Below, piece after piece: positions 7,815 to 15,164 of a stretch of DNA of 64,000 nt. A program made the translations under genes and the position numbers. The DNA comes from an uncultured Vampirovibrio sp. (lineage in GTDB: Bacteria > Cyanobacteriota > Vampirovibrionia > Gastranaerophilales > Gastranaerophilaceae): assembly GCA_910584405.1 (NCBI GenBank), contig CAJUAL010000002.1, forward strand, positions 147,425-211,424, given 5' to 3'. Each line of letters begins with the position of its first letter. The first letter of the stretch is position 1. The notes under the pieces are model-generated. The model ran no database searches and was not told the origin of the DNA. It saw only the letters and a list, made by a program, of their open reading frames with translations.

Positions 7815-8060
7815 TTTTACCTCCTTGTTTAGTGTGAGTTTTGTTTAAAATAAACAAAAGTTTTATTTAAAAAACAAACTTATACCAGATTATGTACTTT
7901 TTGTGTCGTTTAAAACATTAGCAAAACTACTTATTCAACAGGGTAATATTTGTATTGCTAACTTTGTAACAATTTGTTTATATTAAGCAAATTTTTTCTA
8001 AAAAATGTTTTAATATATATGTGTGAAGTTTTAAATTGCCTGCGTGTGTAAGGAGTCGGT

Positions 8061-8210
8061 ATGTATAGTAAAGAATTTATGAAGTTTTTATATTCTTATC
8101 AAAAAGATGAGTTTAAGCCGAAAGAGCCTGAATATAAAGAAATTAAGTTTCATACTCCAAAGGGCGGCAGATTAGCTGAAGCTTATGTTACCGAGCAAGT
8201 TAATAAGTAA
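8061..8210 (+). CDS. Small conserved-looking hypothetical protein, 49 aa
   Basis: A 49-codon frame starting at ATG 8061 with AAGGAG six bases upstream. The peptide begins MYSKEFMKFLYSYQKDEF and ends AEAYVTEQVNK; it is soluble, lysine- and glutamate-rich, with no signal peptide or membrane helix. It lies alone between the divergent SLH gene and pgpH, after a long AT-rich leader that contains TTGCTA and TATATT boxes 18 bases apart. I do not recognise a family. The strong ribosome-binding site and coding-like codon use are the reasons for calling it. Confidence 0.6.
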   Translation: MYSKEFMKFLYSYQKDEFKPKEPEYKEIKFHTPKGGRLAEAYVTEQVNK

Positions 8211-8281
8211 GCTTGTATTTTTCCTTTTTAAGTTATAAAATTGATTTATACTAAAAAAGTAAAAATAGGATTATTTTGTAT

Positions 8282-10513
8282 ATGATTAAAAATGAATATT
8301 TAGAGAGAGTAAAAGACTTTTTTACTTCGTCTGTGTTTATAAAAGCAGTTTATCTGCTTACGTTTACGGTACTTATTACGACGATTATTGCTTCACAAAA
8401 TTTCTTTTTCCAAAGTATTATCGAAAACGGTATAAGTAAAAAAGATATTATTGCACAAAAGACTTTAACTGTTGAAGATGTTAAAAGAACAGAACAGCAT
8501 AAGCGGGAAGTGGCTCAAAAAGTTGACCCTATATTGGTTCCTGCCGAAGACGATTTTATCAAAACTAATTTAGAAACTTTACAAAATTCTATTTTACAAA
8601 TAAGAAAAAAAACAACTACAGAACAAGAAAAAGTTGATGAATTAAATATTCTTTTTGATTTGTCTGGAAATCCGAGAAAAGACTTCATTATTGACTTTTT
8701 ATTAAATGTTGATGAACCTTCATTAAGAGAAGCTTTTGATAAAGCTTCCGTATCTCTTGTTAATATTTTACAAGTCGGTATAAGTGAAAAGGATTATGAA
8801 AAAGATAATATTCAAACATTAATTCAATCAAATTTGGTAAGTAATGTTTCAAAACGTCAGGTATCGGTTATTACGGCAATGCTGGAACAAGTTATTGTAC
8901 CGAACCTTGTGGTTGATGATGCGGCAACAGAAATTGCTAAAATGAACGCTCAGGATTCTGTAAAGCCGTATAAAGTAACCTTCCAAAAAGGTGAAAAAAT
9001 TGTTTTTGAAGGTGAACCTGTTACAAGATTAAAACGTGATGCGTTAAGAGAAGCGGGTTATAATGTTTATGAACTTAACTGGCAGGGTATTTTATCAGTT
9101 TATGTACTTGTACTTCTTTTAACATTAATCTTTATTGCTTATTTAAAGGTATTTGAAAAAAGTTTCTTAGAACCTCGCTATTTATCTTTAACGGCAATGT
9201 TAATCGCGTTAACCTGTTTCTTTGCGGTAGTTCTGCCGACAGGTTTTTCGCCGTATGTTTTACCGATTCCGGGTGTTGTTATTATTTCTGCGATTTTCTT
9301 AAGCCCGAGAATTTCATTTTTAATTTCGTCATTATTACTTGTTATTCTTACTGTAGGTTTGCAGTATGAATCTCAATTTATAATAGTATTTATTGTTCTT
9401 TCATTAATTGGCATGATTACAATCTCAAAAATTCGTTATACCAGAAGATTTGACCTTATTAAAGTCGGTTTTAATCTCGGTGTTGCAGGTGTATTGATTA
9501 TGCTCAGTTTGTATTTTATCGACAAATGCTTAATTGATGTAAGTAATAATCTTATTTTGAGAAACTGTATTTATATCTTTGCAAATTCATTGCTAAGTTC
9601 GATTATAGTACTTGGAGCATCTCCGTTGTTGGAAAGTTCGTTCCATATTATAACTCCTTACGGACTTGCTGAATTTGGCGATCATAACCAACCGTTGTTG
9701 AAACGTCTTCAAATGGAAGCTCCGGGGACTTATCATCACAGTCTTATGGTTTCAACGTTATGTGAGGCTGCTGCGGAAGCTATCGGTGCTAATCCTATTT
9801 TAGCAAGAGTCGGTGCTTTCTATCATGATATCGGAAAGTTAAAACGACCTTTGTTTTTCGTAGAAAATCAATCATACTTTAGTATAGAAAATCCGCATAA
9901 TAAGCTTAATCCAAGGTTAAGTAAAATGGTTATCACCGCTCACCCGAAAGATGGTGTAGAATTGGCTAAGAAAAACGGTTTGCCAAGTATAATTAATGAC
10001 TTTATTTTACAGCACCATGGAGAAGGTATTGCAAAATACTTCTACAATCAGGCAGTAATAGAAGAAGGTGCGGAAAATGTTAAAGAAGAACAATTCCGTT
10101 ATACCGGCCCGAAACCTAACAGAAAAGAAACTGCAATTTTGATGATTGCTGATGCTGTAGAATCTGCTGTACGAGCAATGAAAGGTGCAACCGCTGAGGA
10201 AATTGAAAATATTATTGATAAAATTATTGTTGAACGTTTAAATGACGGACAGCTTGCAGACAGCCCTCTTACCTTGAATGATTTGAAAGTTATAGCACAA
10301 ACATTTAGCCGGGTTTTACGCGGTATGCAGCATAACAGAATTAAATATCAGGAAAATATTGCAGAGGAATTTGCTAAAAATAAAATAGAAATGCCAAACA
10401 AAATTCTTGATGAAGATTTTGAAAAGAAAATAAAGGAACTGGAAGAGTCAAAAAATCCGACAAATACAAATAATAATAACGATTGGTCGGATAATAACAA
10501 TAAAGATTTATGA
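8282..10513 (+). CDS. pgpH: 7TM-HD domain protein, PgpH-type cyclic-di-AMP phosphodiesterase
   Basis: A 743-residue membrane protein. After an N-terminal anchor comes a long extracytoplasmic region (7TMR-HDED, to about residue 260), then seven membrane helices (about 265-460), then a cytoplasmic HD phosphohydrolase: TYHHSLMVSTLCEAAAEAIGA near 480 and FYHDIGKLKRP near 505. The family hydrolyses cyclic di-AMP. Gene order pgpH-ybeY-dgkA is the one common in Firmicutes and Cyanobacteria and supports the call. Its TGA overlaps the ATG of ybeY (ATGA). The Asn-rich C-terminal tail (NPTNTNNNNDWSDNNN) is low complexity. The ATG at 8282 is preferred over a TTG two codons earlier. Confidence 0.9.
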   Translation: MIKNEYLERVKDFFTSSVFIKAVYLLTFTVLITTIIASQNFFFQSIIENGISKKDIIAQKTLTVEDVKRTEQHKREVAQKVDPILVPAEDDFIKTNLETLQNSILQIRKKTTTEQEKVDELNILFDLSGNPRKDFIIDFLLNVDEPSLREAFDKASVSLVNILQVGISEKDYEKDNIQTLIQSNLVSNVSKRQVSVITAMLEQVIVPNLVVDDAATEIAKMNAQDSVKPYKVTFQKGEKIVFEGEPVTRLKRDALREAGYNVYELNWQGILSVYVLVLLLTLIFIAYLKVFEKSFLEPRYLSLTAMLIALTCFFAVVLPTGFSPYVLPIPGVVIISAIFLSPRISFLISSLLLVILTVGLQYESQFIIVFIVLSLIGMITISKIRYTRRFDLIKVGFNLGVAGVLIMLSLYFIDKCLIDVSNNLILRNCIYIFANSLLSSIIVLGASPLLESSFHIITPYGLAEFGDHNQPLLKRLQMEAPGTYHHSLMVSTLCEAAAEAIGANPILARVGAFYHDIGKLKRPLFFVENQSYFSIENPHNKLNPRLSKMVITAHPKDGVELAKKNGLPSIINDFILQHHGEGIAKYFYNQAVIEEGAENVKEEQFRYTGPKPNRKETAILMIADAVESAVRAMKGATAEEIENIIDKIIVERLNDGQLADSPLTLNDLKVIAQTFSRVLRGMQHNRIKYQENIAEEFAKNKIEMPNKILDEDFEKKIKELEESKNPTNTNNNNDWSDNNNKDL

Positions 10514-11028
10514 TTAATTCAAACATTTACATAGAAAATATTTTTAATGATTGGAAGCCTGATTGTGACAAGTTAACAAAGGCCGCAGGTGAAATTCTGA
10601 ACTTTTATATGAGTATTCCTGAAATTGCGCAAGATTGCTGTTTGCAAGGGTATGAATATGATAAGGTTTCTTTTGATTTCTTATTTTGCGACGGTAAGAA
10701 AACTCACGAAATTAATAAAGAATACCGTAGAAAAGACTATCCTGCCGATATAATTACCTTTGCAGTTTTTGCAGATTCTGATGATGATGAAAAATTTGTT
10801 CTTGAATTGGAAATTAATTTAGGAGAGATTATAATAGCATTAGATAAGGTAATTGAAGAAGCAGCAAAAAAAGAAATTTCAAAAGAATCTGAACTGATAT
10901 TTTTAATAAGCCACGGGATTATGCATCTTTTGGGGTTTGATCATCAGAGTGAGGAAGAATTTGAATTTGTTGTAAATTACCAGAAGCAGGCACTTAAAAG
11001 TATGGGAATAGATTATGACAAAATATAA
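10510..11028 (+). CDS. ybeY: Endoribonuclease / rRNA maturation factor YbeY
   Basis: A 172-residue protein with the YbeY zinc motif HGIMHLLGFDHQ near residue 137, giving the three metal-binding histidines, preceded by the family's SFLFCD…INKEYRRKDYPADIITFA segment. YbeY acts in 16S rRNA 3'-end maturation and ribosome quality control. It overlaps pgpH by four bases and dgkA by 14 bases, so the three genes form one translationally coupled operon. Confidence 0.95.
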   Translation: MINSNIYIENIFNDWKPDCDKLTKAAGEILNFYMSIPEIAQDCCLQGYEYDKVSFDFLFCDGKKTHEINKEYRRKDYPADIITFAVFADSDDDEKFVLELEINLGEIIIALDKVIEEAAKKEISKESELIFLISHGIMHLLGFDHQSEEEFEFVVNYQKQALKSMGIDYDKI

Positions 11029-11395
11029 GCAGCAAGGTTTTTCAAACACATTTAAAAACGCACGTAAAGGTATGAGATTAACACTGAAAAGCGAACGAAA
11101 CATCAGAGTACACATCTTTGTAGCAATATTGGTGCTTCTCAGTGCTTATTATTTCAATTTTTCATTAGTGAAATTTTGTATTTTACTTTTGACAATTGCG
11201 GCTGTAATTTCTGCTGAGATGTTTAATTCTGCGATAGAATTTTCGCTTGATGCAATTTTTCATAACAGATATTCAAGAATGGTTGGAATGGCAAAAGATA
11301 TCGCAGCAGGTGCAGTACTTGTTGTTACCGTTAGTGCTGTTTTAATCGGGGTATTGTTATTTGCTCCCGTTTTTGCAAACCTTCTTAATTCTTAA
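11015..11395 (+). CDS. dgkA: Diacylglycerol/undecaprenol kinase family protein DgkA
   Basis: A 126-residue integral membrane protein with three to four helices. The active-site signature is present: ISAEMFNSAIEFSLDAIF near residue 67, with the catalytic Glu and Asn, and MAKDIAAGAVLV near 91. The N-terminal amphipathic part (FSNTFKNARKGMRLTLKSERNIRVH) is typical of the Gram-positive-type undecaprenol kinases, which fits the pgpH-ybeY neighbourhood. It would phosphorylate a membrane lipid alcohol at the inner membrane. It begins inside the ybeY 3' end. Confidence 0.92.
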   Translation: MTKYKQQGFSNTFKNARKGMRLTLKSERNIRVHIFVAILVLLSAYYFNFSLVKFCILLLTIAAVISAEMFNSAIEFSLDAIFHNRYSRMVGMAKDIAAGAVLVVTVSAVLIGVLLFAPVFANLLNS

Positions 11396-11403
11396 AACAG
11401 TAA

Positions 11404-11431
11404 GGGTTCTTTACAGAAACTGCAAGAACCC
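11404..11431 (+). terminator. Hairpin after the pgpH-ybeY-dgkA operon
   Basis: GGGTTCTT at 11404-11411 pairs with AAGAACCC at 11424-11431 around a 12-base loop, a few bases after the dgkA stop. The following T-rich stretch is interrupted, so efficiency is uncertain. Confidence 0.5.
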
Positions 11432-11460
11432 GAATTATGCTATTTGTATTTCTTAACTTA

Positions 11461-11664
11461 TTAATTGTTGCTCAAAACAAGGCGGAAAGTTGCCAAGTTT
11501 TTGATTGATAACATTGTATGTTTGTTGTGTTGTTCTTCTGAGATATCAAAAATTCTGATAATTCTTTGAATCTCTGCTAAGTCTTTATACGATTCAATTT
11601 TATACACATTTTCGATTGGATCTGCAATAACTGACATTAAAGTGTTTAATTCTTGTTCTTTCAT
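11461..11664 (-). CDS. Small hypothetical protein, 67 aa
   Basis: A 67-residue soluble, probably helical peptide beginning MKEQELNTLMSVIADP and ending TFRLVLSNN. There is a GAGGAT ribosome-binding site about ten bases before the ATG. No signal peptide, membrane helix or known motif. It stands alone between the dgkA operon and another small gene. Called on ribosome-binding site and codon use; function unknown. Confidence 0.5.
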   Translation of the reverse strand: MKEQELNTLMSVIADPIENVYKIESYKDLAEIQRIIRIFDISEEQHNKHTMLSIKNLATFRLVLSNN

Positions 11665-11781
11665 TTAATTGAAATCCTCATTCCTATTTACTCTTATATA
11701 AAGTATTTTTTTTTGAGAAAATTGCTTTTTTCGAGAAAATTATGTTAAAGAATCTTAATATTATTTTAACAAAATAGTAAA

Positions 11782-12027
11782 TTATGCGATATAATCAATG
11801 TTTAGAGCCAAAATATCAGATGCTTGGTTTGGCATAGTTAAGCTGTAAGGGCCGTCACCATAAACGGCGGATGCAAAGTCGTTTCTTTGAGGATTTATTG
11901 TTAACGGGTTATGTGCGGCTGAAAGGTTTCTAAAGGAAGTTATGGCACGCGACGGATTGGTGTTGTTGTAATCTGCAACACGCCCGATTGGTATCCCTGA
12001 GTTTGAGTTGGAGTAAATTTGCACCAT
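11782..12027 (-). CDS. Small hypothetical protein, 81 aa
   Basis: An 81-residue protein rich in Asn, Ser and Pro (VQIYSNSNSGIPIGRVADYNNTNPS) ending in DILALNIDYIA. AGGAACT precedes the ATG. No cysteines, signal peptide or membrane helix. The composition is like that of secreted or surface-linked small proteins, but no export signal is visible. It lies just downstream of surE on the same strand, with about 70 bases between. I do not recognise a family. Confidence 0.5.
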   Translation of the reverse strand: MVQIYSNSNSGIPIGRVADYNNTNPSRAITSFRNLSAAHNPLTINPQRNDFASAVYGDGPYSLTMPNQASDILALNIDYIA

Positions 12028-12096
12028 AGTTCCTATATCCCTATTAATATTATAAACTATGTTTGCAGAAATTTAAAGTGGGGTTGTTGATATTTT

Positions 12097-12891
12097 TTAG
12101 TACCAATCACAGTTACCGGAACCGCAAAGAATTTTATCTAAATCATCAATCGTTTCTGTTTTTGTCATTTCGTAAGTTACAGGGGTTATTGATATTTTGT
12201 TATTTCTAACTGCTGCAATATCAGTAGGTGCGTCTTCAGGTTCGTTAATGAGTTCGCCTGCAAGCCAGTAATAAACTTTTCCGCGCGGATCAACCCGTTT
12301 TTCGTAAGCATCTGTGAACATTTTTCTTCCAAGTTCTGTTATTGCAACACCAACAATATCGTCAGCGTCAAGTTTTGGGATGTTTACGTTTAGGATACTT
12401 TTGGGTGGAAATTTGAATTCTTTTAACTTGTTCAGTAAAGATGCAACAAATTTAGCACTGAATTTAAAATCTTCGTAATCTGCGCTCATGCTGGCAAGTG
12501 AAACTGCAATACTTGGGACTCCTAACATTGCGCCTTCCATAGCACAGCTTACGGTACCTGAGTAAAGAATATCCGCACCAAGGTTTGGACCGTGGTTAAT
12601 CCCTGAAATTACGATGTCCGGTTGTTCTTCTTCTGAAAGAATTGCGTTAATTCCTATTTTTACACAATCTCCGGGGGTTCCTGTTGTAACCCATGTTCTT
12701 GTGGCTCCGTTTTTACCGTTATCAAGCTCTTCGACCCTTAGCGGTGTATGTAAAGTTAAGGAATGCCCTGCAGCACTTCTTTCTCTATCAGGTGCGATAA
12801 CGTAAACGTTATGATGTTTTGATAATTCCTCAGTTAGAACCCTTATACCGTTTGCTGCTATTCCATCATCATTTGATATTAAAATATTCAT
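12097..12891 (-). CDS. surE: 5'/3'-nucleotidase SurE
   Basis: A 264-residue protein with the SurE hallmark at the N-terminus: MNILISNDDGIAANGIRVL (metal-binding Asp-Asp), then APDRERSAAGHSLT, and VSGINHGPNLGADILYSGTVSCAMEGAMLG in the middle, which holds the metal- and phosphate-binding Asn and Ser. SurE removes phosphate from nucleoside 5'- and 3'-monophosphates in the cytosol. The length is typical. AAGGAT precedes the ATG. No operon partner is evident upstream; two small genes lie downstream. Confidence 0.96.
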   Translation of the reverse strand: MNILISNDDGIAANGIRVLTEELSKHHNVYVIAPDRERSAAGHSLTLHTPLRVEELDNGKNGATRTWVTTGTPGDCVKIGINAILSEEEQPDIVISGINHGPNLGADILYSGTVSCAMEGAMLGVPSIAVSLASMSADYEDFKFSAKFVASLLNKLKEFKFPPKSILNVNIPKLDADDIVGVAITELGRKMFTDAYEKRVDPRGKVYYWLAGELINEPEDAPTDIAAVRNNKISITPVTYEMTKTETIDDLDKILCGSGNCDWY

Positions 12892-13023
12892 AAAAATCCT
12901 TCGTATTTAGTGTAACCTTTTCTTTAGTATAAATCAGGCGAGATAATTTTTCATTATATTAAGAGTTGTAAACTCGGTTATGAAAAATATAGCAATTTTA
13001 TATACTAAAAATACTTTATATAT

Positions 13024-13148
13024 ATGTAAACACGAGGAGTGCTTAAATTGAGGAATCACACAAGACTTAAGCACACACACTTCACACTTCACTATTACGA
13101 GGAATTGAAAAAAGATTCCAATCGCCTTTTTCTAAGGCGATTTTTTTT
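13024..13148 (+). ncRNA. Candidate small RNA with three stem-loops and own terminator
   Basis: A plus-strand stretch between divergent minus-strand genes ends in a strong intrinsic terminator. Upstream of it are two more hairpins: GTGCTTAA/TTAAGCAC (13039-13046 and 13067-13074, 20-base loop) and GGAAT/ATTCC (13101-13105 and 13115-13119). GAGGA occurs three times: before the first stem, in its loop, and at the second stem. TATACT at 13001-13006 could be a -10 box; no convincing -35 is visible, so the 5' end is a guess. No plausible reading frame fills it. The segment between hairpins (CACACACTTCACACTTCAC) is pyrimidine/A-rich and unpaired. I cannot match it to a known RNA family. Confidence 0.55.
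13120..13148 (+). terminator. Strong intrinsic terminator of the small RNA candidate
   Basis: AATCGCCTT at 13120-13128 pairs with AAGGCGATT at 13134-13142 around a five-base loop, followed by six more T. No annotated plus-strand gene lies upstream, which points to a free-standing non-coding transcript. Confidence 0.85.
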
Positions 13149-13273
13149 GCATTTTCGGTAGGGCGGAGTCGATCGAATGCGAACGAGCCCGTGAGAGCAA
13201 ATAGTCCGAATGAGCGAAAATTTACGTTAGTAAATTGCAGAGAATACAGGACTATGCAAACCCGAAAATGCAA
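13147..13273. repeat. Nested inverted repeat of unknown nature
   Basis: Twelve-base arms TTGCATTTTCGG (13147-13158) and CCGAAAATGCAA (13262-13273) enclose a second pair, ATAGTCC (13201-13207) and GGACTAT (13249-13255), which encloses a third, AATTTAC (13219-13225) and GTAAATT (13230-13236, four-base loop). The arrangement looks like one long irregular hairpin, either a structured RNA or a palindromic mobile element. It begins inside the T-tract of the small RNA terminator. Confidence 0.55.
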
Positions 13274-13527
13274 TGCAATCGAGCAGAGTCACGAGCAATA
13301 GCGAGAGAAGAGCGCGCATCGGTAAGGCGTTGAGTCTTGACGTAAGTGCGAACGGTGGCGTTTAATGCGCAGGGCGGTCCTCGGACGGACGGGACAGGGG
13401 TAAATATTATGCTACTAAATACCTTTTTGGTAAATATTAGAAATCTGTGTAATTTGTCAATACAAACGTGCTCGGTGAGGGAGGCTCCCCGCCACTGTTT
13501 TGTGAGGAATGGGGGTGGGTTGAGCAT
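13274..13527. other. GC-richer gene-free stretch
   Basis: No convincing gene. The first part (13274-13395) is richer in G and C than its surroundings, with GAGC/CGAG-type repeats and a GTCCTCGGAC hairpin. GGTAAATATTA is repeated directly at 13399-13409 and 13429-13439. A GGGAGGCTCCC hairpin lies near 13481-13491. Frames that cross it lack ribosome-binding sites and have odd codon use. It could be the remnant of a mobile or RNA element. Confidence 0.5.
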
Positions 13528-13555
13528 AAAAAAGCGGATGTTGTATAACATCCGC
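13528..13555 (-). terminator. Intrinsic terminator for the YtxH cluster
   Basis: Read on the minus strand, GCGGATGTT pairs with AACATCCGC (13534-13555, four-base loop) and is followed by TTTTTT. It lies about 24 bases after the stop of the YtxH-like gene. Confidence 0.8.
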
Positions 13556-13578
13556 CCGTTTATCAAATCTGTTAAGAC

Positions 13579-13860
13579 TTATTCTTCATCTTCATCTTCT
13601 TTTTCGTCTTTTTGTTTTGCGATTAAGTCTTGTAATTTTTCTTTAATTTCTTCTCCTCTTTTTTGAAGATCAGAAACCACATCGTCAGCTTTTACTTGAA
13701 TTTGTTTTGCTGTTTCATCAGCTCTTTTAGCCATATCTTGAGCTGTATCAGCTAATATTTGTCTTGTTTCTTCACCTGATTTGGGTGCAAGTAAAATACC
13801 TGCAATAGCGCCGATTGCGCCACCTACGATGAATCCTGCTAAAAATCTTGATGTTGACAT
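13579..13860 (-). CDS. YtxH domain-containing protein
   Basis: A 93-residue protein. The YtxH pattern is clear: a glycine-rich N-terminal membrane segment FLAGFIVGGAIGAIAGILLAPKSGEETR (residues 6-33), then a long charged amphipathic helix with many Lys and Glu and an acidic tail (DEKEDEDEE). Such proteins are small inner-membrane or stress-associated proteins without known enzymatic activity. AAAGGAG lies eight bases before the ATG. It is the last of four same-strand genes of similar build (13579-15079), one other being also YtxH and one DUF948-like. Confidence 0.88.
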   Translation of the reverse strand: MSTSRFLAGFIVGGAIGAIAGILLAPKSGEETRQILADTAQDMAKRADETAKQIQVKADDVVSDLQKRGEEIKEKLQDLIAKQKDEKEDEDEE

Positions 13861-13931
13861 TTTATATTTCTCCTTTTGTTGTCTTACATGATTGTAAATC
13901 TGTTATTTGAAAATTTCATTACCTGAAAGTT

Positions 13932-14297
13932 TTATTTTCTTTTTATTAAAGAAAATACAGTCATAAAACCTTTAAAGAAACCTCCAAGAAGGCTTTCGGA
14001 AAAAGCTTTTGTTTTTGAAAGTGCGTTTTCAATACCGACTTTTACGTTACCTACGCCTTCATCCGTACTTTGAACCAAAGAATTAATTGAATGGATTGTT
14101 TCATTTAACTCTTCAAGTGTCGGTTTAAGCTCGCAATTAAGCATAATTGATGTTTCATTAACATTTTTAGCTAAGACTGATAAATCTTTAATAAGTTTAA
14201 CAAGATAGCAGCCGACAACAATTAAAATAACTGCTGTAGATACGGCTAGAAATGTTAATCCGTGATTTAGTATAACTTGTGATAATTCTACACTCAT
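13932..14297 (-). CDS. DUF948-like (YtxG-type) membrane protein
   Basis: A 121-residue protein with one N-terminal membrane helix (LTFLAVSTAVILIVVGCYLVKLI, about residues 14-36) followed by a coiled-coil-like region (VLAKNVNETSIMLNCELKPTLEELNETIHSINSLV) and a hydrophobic C-terminal patch GGFFKGFMTVFSLIKRK. DUF948 proteins (YtxG) are commonly encoded next to YtxH proteins, as here on both sides. The biochemical role is not known; an envelope-associated stress function is the usual guess. Confidence 0.75.
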   Translation of the reverse strand: MSVELSQVILNHGLTFLAVSTAVILIVVGCYLVKLIKDLSVLAKNVNETSIMLNCELKPTLEELNETIHSINSLVQSTDEGVGNVKVGIENALSKTKAFSESLLGGFFKGFMTVFSLIKRK

Positions 14298-14318
14298 TTT
14301 AATAATCCTTTATTTTTA

Positions 14319-14645
14319 TTAGTAATCAAATTCGTTTTCATTTCCGCCGTGTTCGGAATCTTCCAATTCTTTAGCTTTTTTCATTTTTTTTGATTTAACT
14401 GAATTATTTAATTTTCTCAATTGTCTTTCCATTTTATATTTCATTAAATCAATAGATTCCAGTGCTTGTTTTTTAGCATCGCTAATTTGTGGTGCGTGTT
14501 TGTCATAAAGATCACAAATAGTGTCTTTAAGTTCCTTTCTGGACTCTTCTCCGGATTTAGGGGCAAAAAGCACACCGCCGATAATGCCTCCTACAACACC
14601 GGCAATTACACCGATAGAAAACATAAATGCTTTGTTTTTACTCAT
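14319..14645 (-). CDS. YtxH domain-containing protein (second copy)
   Basis: A 108-residue protein when started at the ATG giving MSKNKAFMFSIGVIAGVVGG, which has GAGGT upstream; a longer frame exists but lacks a ribosome-binding site. The glycine-rich helix ends in GVLFAPKSGEESRKELKD, matching the YtxH consensus LAPKSGxExR and the paralogue at 13579. The rest is a basic helical segment (KYKMERQLRKLNNSVKSKKMKKAKE) and an acidic end. Likely co-transcribed with the DUF948-like gene 21 bases downstream. Confidence 0.85.
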   Translation of the reverse strand: MSKNKAFMFSIGVIAGVVGGIIGGVLFAPKSGEESRKELKDTICDLYDKHAPQISDAKKQALESIDLMKYKMERQLRKLNNSVKSKKMKKAKELEDSEHGGNENEFDY

Positions 14646-14728
14646 AGTTGTAAACCTCGTTCTTTCAAATTTCTTCACAATTGTAACATATTTTTTAGCG
14701 AATTTCAATAGCTCGGGGGTAAATTAGA

Positions 14729-15079
14729 TTATTTTAAAAGCTTTTTTATTGCAAAAGCTACTTCAATAAGGGTTACGAGTCTTTTTGCATAAATTTTAAG
14801 AACTGAAAGAATTATTTTTGTTGTCAGATTTTTTTTGAAACTTTCTTTGCAGAAGTCTTTTTTCTTAGCTACAAAATCTGTAACACATTCAAGCCCGGAA
14901 AGGACTTTATTTGTTTTAGCTCTCAGATTTTCCAGACAAGTTTTTATTTGCGGTTGAAAATCAATTACTTCTTGGTTAAGTGCGCAGACTTTTTTGTTAA
15001 GGCTTGCGATACCGCCGATAAGCCAGCCTGCAATTATTAACTCTGCAATAAATATTATTGTAAAAAATAAAACTAACAT
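14729..15079 (-). CDS. Hypothetical membrane protein at head of YtxH cluster
   Basis: A 116-residue protein. Residues 3-25 form a membrane helix (VLFFTIIFIAELIIAGWLIGGIA); the middle is a helical, possibly coiled-coil region with four cysteines (KKVCALNQEV, IKTCLENL, LECVTDF, DFCKESF); the C-terminal end LVTLIEVAFAIKKLLK is amphipathic. The build is like DUF948/YtxG proteins but I cannot assign it. It is the first gene of the minus-strand cluster and diverges from murT. Only a weak ribosome-binding site is visible. Confidence 0.65.
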   Translation of the reverse strand: MLVLFFTIIFIAELIIAGWLIGGIASLNKKVCALNQEVIDFQPQIKTCLENLRAKTNKVLSGLECVTDFVAKKKDFCKESFKKNLTTKIILSVLKIYAKRLVTLIEVAFAIKKLLK

Positions 15080-15164
15080 CTTTTAACTTTTCTTACTTTT
15101 GTATTATATTAATAACATAATATATGACGAAGGTTAAAATTTGAATACGTCTAAAGGACTATTT

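Noticed and set aside
13024..13148. Small RNA as cyanobacterial Yfr1
   Set aside because: The conserved unpaired ACUCCUCACAC core is absent; only a loosely similar CACUUCACACUUCAC is present.
13147..13527. RNase P RNA, tmRNA or SRP RNA in the GC-rich segment
   Set aside because: None of the conserved sequence blocks of these RNAs was found on either strand.
13082..13666. Several overlapping frames in the gene-free region
   Set aside because: They cross hairpins and a terminator, lack ribosome-binding sites, and have codon use unlike the neighbours.
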